Source: Trematomus loennbergii
Taxonomy: Eukaryota; Chordata; Actinopteri; Perciformes; Nototheniidae
Assembly (NCBI GenBank): GCA_012861695.1
Contig: JAAOOA010000064.1
Coordinates: 558,001-622,000, forward strand
Direction: 5' to 3'
DNA length: 64,000 nt
Shown here: positions 58,359 through 64,000 of the stretch, piece by piece
How the letters are laid out: each line of letters opens with the position of its first letter
Numbering within the stretch: position 1 is the first letter of the stretch
Program-made: the position numbers and the translations under genes
The notes under the pieces: model-generated
Database searches by the model: none
What the model saw: the letters and a program-made list of their open reading frames with translations, nothing else
Told to the model about the DNA's origin: nothing

Positions 58359-58532
58359 TCTGTCCGGCTGTCTGGTCACAGAGGAAGGCTGTGTTTCTCT
58401 GGCTTCAGCTCTGAGCTCCAACCCCTCCCATCTGAGAGAGCTGGACCTGAGCTACAATCATCCAGGAGACTCAGGAGAGAAGCTGCTGTCTGCTGGACGG
58501 GAGGATCCACTCTGCAGTCTGGAGACACTCAG
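58359..58532 (+). CDS. NLR paralogue 2: terminal LRR exon (174 nt, intact)
   Basis: Acceptor CCTGATTCCAG, then [38 protein letters not shown] and LETLR before GTATGG. It is the intact counterpart of the broken exon at 12401-12740. Confidence 0.85.
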
Positions 58533-58829
58533 GTATGGACAGACTGACTTCCTCCTATTTTTCTAATTTCATCTCCTTCATCTCTGGTCTTCCATCATGA
58601 AGGACGTCTCATTTCCCTTGATTATGTTCACAGCAGTGAGTTAACCTTCAAGTGTTATTACATGGAAACAGCCATTCAGTCCAAACATCAGAACCACTGG
58701 TTTCCTGGCTCTAGGGGGATAATGATGGTCAGTTTATGGATTTGATTCTGACTGAGATATCTCACCAACTGCTAAATATGTTGAGATGAGATTCTGTTTG
58801 ACATTTTAGATTCCCAGAGGGACGATCCG
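58533..58829 (+). other. Intron of NLR paralogue 2
   Basis: Matches 12741-13037 of copy 1; nothing else in it. Confidence 0.65.
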
Positions 58830-61800
58830 GACTCTTTAATATGCGTTCATTTGACGTAGGTTATTTTTGTGCTTATTAATTGTTTCACTTAGTTGTTTGT
58901 CAGTTTTTTGTTTCGTTAAACTTGGGGAGGTTGGTTCGGTTTTGTTTGTTTTCGGCAGCCAGTGTCTCTGCCAGTCGCGCATCTCGGCGATCTATCCCAG
59001 CTGACTCGGACGCAAAGCATCAAAATCTGCGAATCTGTAAAATGGATGAGTTTGACTACATTATATTCGCCACGTTGTCAGTCATGAAGTGCTTTAATGA
59101 GCGACCCGGTAAACTGAGGGCTCAAGCTATCCGAGGAAGTGCAAAGAAGGGATGTCCTTTAGTTTTGTTGAATCAGCTTCATATGTGCACGTTGTCTTGG
59201 TCAGGAGAATGCATGTGCTTCTTTGGTGTTTAGCAGGAAAGCACATACAACAAGGATGCTACTGTTTGGACCACAGTTTTGGTTTTCTGCACATTATGAG
59301 CTTTGAGCTTTGTTCTTAACACAGACCTGGAAGTGAAAGTAGTCTGTGTCACAACAAGCAAAAGGATCCGCAGAGACGGAAACACTCATTTCCTCTTTCT
59401 CTCCGTTATATAATAATCCTAAACAAAACGCAATGCCACCAAAAAAGATTCCTCCGCATGCTGAGGAGGTTGACGACATTAAACGATCGTTAGACATGTT
59501 GACGGAGGAGGTATCTGTTGTAAGACAGCAACAGATAACATGATGAGCCTGGTGGAGGAAGTTAAAGCCCTGAGGCTACAAAACTCCGAAAAGGAAAAAA
59601 GGATATTCTTGCTGGAAAATCGGGTGGATGAGCTGGAGCAATACACCCGAATCCACAACATCATAATCACTGGACTGGAGACGAAACCCTGCTCATACGC
59701 CGGCGACGATGAGGATGACCGGAGGGACACAAGTGAGGAGGATGCTACATCTGTGGAGCTACAGGTGACGGCCTTCCTCAACTCCAAGGGAATAGAGATT
59801 GACAGCACAACATCGAGGCCTGTCACCCGCTACACAGAAATAAAACAGATAAACCGCAATAATAATAAGGTTTGCCAACAGAAAACAAAACTGAACTTCT
59901 GAAACAGGGAAGACGGCTTAAGGGCTCGGATGTATATATGAATGAACACCTCACTAAAAGAATGCTGAGATCGCCGAAAGGCCCGATTCCTGAGAAAAAC
60001 AGCGAAAAATACATCAACATGGACTGCAAAGTGCAACATCTCCATCAAGCTTCACGGATCCCCAGAACAAAGTGTTCATCATCAGGGACCTGGAGGAACT
60101 GGAAACATATCAATGAAACAAATCAGAAGGTCACGGAAATAAAAACACTACCATGACCATTCCAGATAATAAACACATCTCTCTATCAAGACTATAAACG
60201 TTTGCATATACAGAGCATAACACACAGGACATGGAAATGACATTGATCCGGAAAAACAACTTACTGAACAATATCAACAACAGCGCAACTATTCACAGAA
60301 GAGCAATTCAATATAACGTGTCAATCAGAAGAGAACATATCAATGATCCACTTCAATAGCAGAAGCCTAGATGCCAACTTCCTCAACATTAAAGAATATC
60401 TAAGTCAGTTTAAGAACCCATTCAACATCATAGCAATATCAGAGACCTGGATCAGTGCTGAGAGAGGTGTGGACTTTGAGATGGATGGCTATGAACTGAA
60501 TTATACAAACAGAAGGAATAAGAGTGGAGGGGGTGTGGCAATCTATGTGGATAAAGGAATGAACTAGAAGGTGGTGGAGAGCATGACAACAGCTGTTGAT
60601 GATTTGTTTGAATGTGTTACAGTAGACATGTGTATGGAAAGGTCTAAACATGTTATTGTGAGCTGTATATACAGAGCTCCTGGAACCTGTATTGACACAT
60701 TTACAGATAGGATAGAAACATGTTTACTAAATCATTACAAAACATGATGTTTATCTTAGGGGTTAGGGTTAAAGACTTAAGAAGACTTCATCAATGCATT
60801 GTACAGTATGGGTTTGTATCCTAAAATCACCAGACCTAGTACAATCACTTCTCTGCTACATGAATAGACAACATATTCACAAACATTATGGAGAACAATA
60901 CAGTAGGGACTACTATAGTGACATCAGTGATCATTCACTGTTCTTATTGTCTATCACTGCAGTTATAAGAAACCTAAAGTCTCCAGCCATTTCAAATACA
61001 AAAGATTGAGAACTGAAGAAAACATAAATGCATTAAAGAATACTTTAATCACAATTGGAGGGTAGTATATGAGAGACGATATGGACAAGGCCTATGAGGA
61101 ATTTCTAAACATTTTGAAATCACTTTGTGACAAAAAGTGTCCTGTGAAACAATGCAGAGAGACACAAACAAAGTCACCGTGCATGGATCACTGATGGCCT
61201 AAACAATGCAGAGAGACACAAACAAAGTCACCGTGCATGGATCACTGATGGCCTAAACCAGGGGTCGGCAACCTTTTTGATATGAAGTGCCATTCTAAAA
61301 AAAAAAATTATCAGCGTGCCGACGATCGTGAATTATCAACGGGGGGGGGTGTTGAAGAGCTCGACGAAAACACTCGTGAAAAGTGATATGATATATGCAC
61401 ATTACAAAAAAGGGCTCTAAGAGTAATCAATAATGTTGGATATCTTGAACACACTCATTCATTATTCTTGAAGCCACACACACTGAAGTTTACTGATCTG
61501 GTTACATTTCAAACTGCATCATGTACAGAGCAAGAGATCATCTACTTCCTAGGACACTACAGACGTTGTTCATAGACAGAGAGGGGGGTATCATCTGAGA
61601 GGAGATCTACATCTGAAACAACTCAAGGTCAGAAGAACTCTGAGAAGAGCAGAACAATCTGTGGGGGGGGGTTTCATGGAGCGGCTTGGAGCAGGAGTTC
61701 AAACAAAGCACACATAGCATTCACTTTGAAGGATGCACAGAAACACTTCTTTGGGAAAGTATGAGAATGAAGAAAGGAGATTGAAGAGGAGAAATGATTG

Positions 61801-61960
61801 TAATGTATAAATGTAAATATGTAAGTAGGAATAACTTTCAGAGATGATTGAAAGGATAATCATTGATCAGCAGGAAGTGAGGGGGATCAATAAGCATCTG
61901 CTCCCTCCTGCTCCCTTCGGACACATAGGATTTATTATTATGATGAACATTGATAAATAC
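58830..61960 (+). mobile_element. APE-endonuclease LINE (L2/jockey-like), decayed
   Basis: 5' UTR about 58830-59430. ORF1 starts MPPKKIPPHAEEVDD (59432), shifts frame near 59530, then a coiled coil (EKRIFLLENRVDELEQYTR), IIITGLETKPCSY and NEHLTKR follow. The ORF2 endonuclease is at 60343-61030 (IHFNSRSLDANF, IAISETWIS, GGGVAIYVDK, stop, then CIYRAPGTCIDTF, MGLYPKITRPS and DISDHSLF). The central reverse transcriptase is deleted, and the C-terminus resumes at about 61400 (RVINNVGYLEHT, REGGYHLRG). A 47-bp tandem duplication occurs at about 61165-61258 and a hAT-end fragment at 61259-61330. It cannot move. Confidence 0.8.
61259..61330. mobile_element. hAT terminus fragment inside the LINE
   Basis: CAGGGGTCGGCAACCTTTTT at 61259, then GTGCCATTCTAAAAAAAA and AGCGTGCCGACG. 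The LINE resumes shortly after. It lies exactly at the edge of the deleted reverse transcriptase region. Confidence 0.6.
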
Positions 61961-62011
61961 TTTATTCTAACAATACGCTGTTCTGTTTCTCACATGTGTT
62001 TCTTCCTCCAG

Positions 62012-62058
62012 GCTGGACCATGGTGGAGAGCAGAGGTTCAGAGCAGGTGTGAGGAAGT
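62012..62058 (+). CDS. NLR paralogue 2: 47-nt exon preceding PRY-SPRY
   Basis: Identical in structure to 13782-13828: LDHGGEQRFRAGVRK plus one base, donor GTAAGT at 62059. The PRY-SPRY exon should follow about 3 kb on, outside the window, by comparison with copy 1 (13782 to 16846). Confidence 0.7.
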
Positions 62059-62090
62059 GTAAGTGTGGATCAGTCAGCTTCTCTCTAGAG

Positions 62091-64000
62091 CAGGGGTAGC
62101 CAACACGGTGCCCCTGCGGGCACTTAGTCGCCCGCAGGGGCAACGTGAGTCGCCCGCGGGGCATGTTCTAAAAATAGCTCGCCAAGCAAATCCAAAATGT
62201 ATAAAATACACAAAACAAAAAAGGAAATGTAATTAAAAGAATCTACCCTATGCATAAACGAAACCTCAATCATAGCGAACTCTATCTACTTACTACAACT
62301 CTATATCTATCTAACACCCCTCCTCCCCCCACCCCCACAATGAATATCGACCAATCACGTTCTTGCTTGATTTGCGGGACCAGCGTTGCAGTCTGGAAGA
62401 AAAGGCACCTCCCCGCTGATGTTCCTTCTGGCAGAATCTACACAACACATCAGCCCCATTGAGCAGCCTATCATGCAGCCTATACAGCACATGAGGGGCA
62501 GAGCTTTACTCTTATGGAATGCCATTTAAGCCAAAATTAAATAAATAAATAAATACATAAATAAATACATAAATAATTAAATAAATACATATATATATAT
62601 AAATATGCCTATGAAATACATTCTGAAATAAATAAATGAGGCAATAAATATGTATACATGTACATTTAAATACACATTTATTTATTTCATGGGACTTTAT
62701 TTCATAATGACACATTTATTTATTTCAGGGGACTTGTATTTCATAATGACATTTCCATTTCTTATATGCAAATGAACGGGGCGTGGTTAGCTCACAGATC
62801 CAGACCAAAGCAACAGCACCGCAACACTGACTCAATAGCTCTTGTTTCACACTCAGCCTGGTTTAGCTCTGGTTCTTCCTGTTTCAGCCGCAGCGGAGCC
62901 GGCTCTAAACACCGAACACCGGTTCTTAGCTGACCCCACTTGGCTGCCCGGAAGAACCAAGAACCACGCTCACGTCGGAAGGGGGCGAGATTAACCTGAG
63001 CCATAATAACAGTTTATGGCGAGTACGGAAAATGAAAGTTGTAACAAGCAGTAGCGCTGAGCAAAGTGACTAGAACGCAACCACACACTTATAAACAAAC
63101 ACACTTTATAAAGTCAGGCAACACTAACCAGGCTTCGTGTGATTCTGTTTATTTGTACCTTACTTTGACCATCCGTTCGCTGTTATTGATCATTGTGGAG
63201 AGCAGGCAGACGTTTTGTTTGTATTATAGCAGCTATCAGATGGAATCAATACATGGGCTGCCCAGGTTGTCATGTCCGACTATCACAAGTAGAATCATAA
63301 TGAAAAGGTCAAATGTGCCTGTAGAAAACGGCTTATGCCACAATAGGATAGCAACAAGTAGTCAAGATAGTCAGTTCAGCTTCGGTTGCTGTTGCATAAC
63401 TGCGGTCAACTCAGCCGTCTCTCGCCTTCGCTTGGTCAAATCAGCAGCTATTCATTTTTGAGTGCGCAATTAATAGCGCCTTTACGGTAAACTGACACTG
63501 TTTGACTCAGTCCTAGTTTGACTGCTACAATCAAATGAAGTAGGCTACTTTTACTGTGTACTTTTTGGGTAATACTTCTCAAAGTCCCTGAGAACAAACT
63601 CATGCCACTTCTGCTATATTTGATGAGATAAAATATTTTTAGCCATAAGTTCTTAATAAAATGGTACGTGTTGGACTCAGTACTTGTTAGACTACTACCA
63701 CAAATACAATGAAGTAGGCCTACTTTTATTGTGTACTTTTGAGTAATACTCTGTCAAACTCCCTTCCAGAGTACAATCATGCATGTTTTTAGCTATCTTT
63801 GATGAGAGATAAAATGGTATTTTGCCAAAAGTTCTTAGTTAAATTGATAGCCTACTGTTGGACTCAGTACTACTTGGACTACTACCACAAGTACAATCAA
63901 GTACTTTTACTGTGTACTTTTTGAGTAATACTAGGTCAAACTCCTGTCCTGAGTACATTCTTTCATGTATTCTGCTATCTTTGATAAGAGATAATATCTA
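62091..64000. mobile_element. hAT-like element in intron, copy 2 (continues past the window)
   Basis: Starts CAGGGGTAGCCAACACGG after CTCTAGAG, as at 13861. It holds the same BED-like fragment (62337-62460), the AAAT-rich block (62535-62610), and the three tandem anchors at 63504, 63674 and 63861. The right end is outside the window. Confidence 0.8.

Overview
The window looks like teleost fish nuclear DNA. Supporting signs are a PYD / FISNA-NACHT / LRR / PRY-SPRY exon series of the fish-specific NLR-C (NLRC3-like) type, tRNA-derived SINEs with an (ATGTA)n tail, many hAT elements with 8-bp target duplications, a fish-type APE-endonuclease LINE, Ty3/Gypsy LTRs and very long TG/AC microsatellites. 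The DNA is intergenic or accessory, TE-dense, and contains few coding genes. No bacterial-style operon or CRISPR system is present.

Layout. 1-549: end of a Ty3/Gypsy pol (chromodomain) and its 3' LTR. 550-6800: layered repeats (a repeat family seen again near 43.8 kb, a hAT- or Harbinger-like MITE, a minisatellite, a 1.1-kb foldback element, a SINE). 6797-10310: a 3.5-kb element with about 285-bp inverted termini that carry inward-facing exon-1/splice-donor signals. 10382-10987: a solo LTR with CCAT target duplication. 11115-17431: NLR paralogue 1, a pseudogene that lost its FISNA-NACHT exon and most LRR exons. 19064-19249: a near-perfect hairpin MITE. 21027-21476: gag fragment of a Gmr1/SCAN-type Gypsy element. 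21724-25324: exons of a decayed BEN-domain gene, with a hAT element in an intron. 26697-29821: a multi-exon hAT-transposase-derived gene whose catalytic exons are mostly intact. 29964-31960: a hAT element with a MITE nested in its BED finger. 33-51 kb: satellites, MITEs, microsatellites, a THAP-domain exon and a TTF-finger transposase remnant. 51212-51808: a helically phased array of ACTAGT palindromes, the strangest structure here. 51867-64000: NLR paralogue 2, tandem and in the same orientation, fuller but also frameshifted. Its PRY-SPRY exon should lie beyond the right edge.

How it fits together. The two NLR copies share the same upstream LTR remnant, the same LINE 3' end and the same hAT element in the intron before the PRY-SPRY exon. 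They are therefore a segmental (tandem) duplication about 41-48 kb apart, with later independent damage. Copy 1 has a 4641-bp deletion whose breakpoints share CAGA. Intact NLRs of this family would be cytosolic sensors: PYD recruits ASC-type adaptors, NACHT binds ATP, LRR and B30.2 recognise ligand. Neither copy here can encode a full protein as written, though several single-base indels could be assembly errors.
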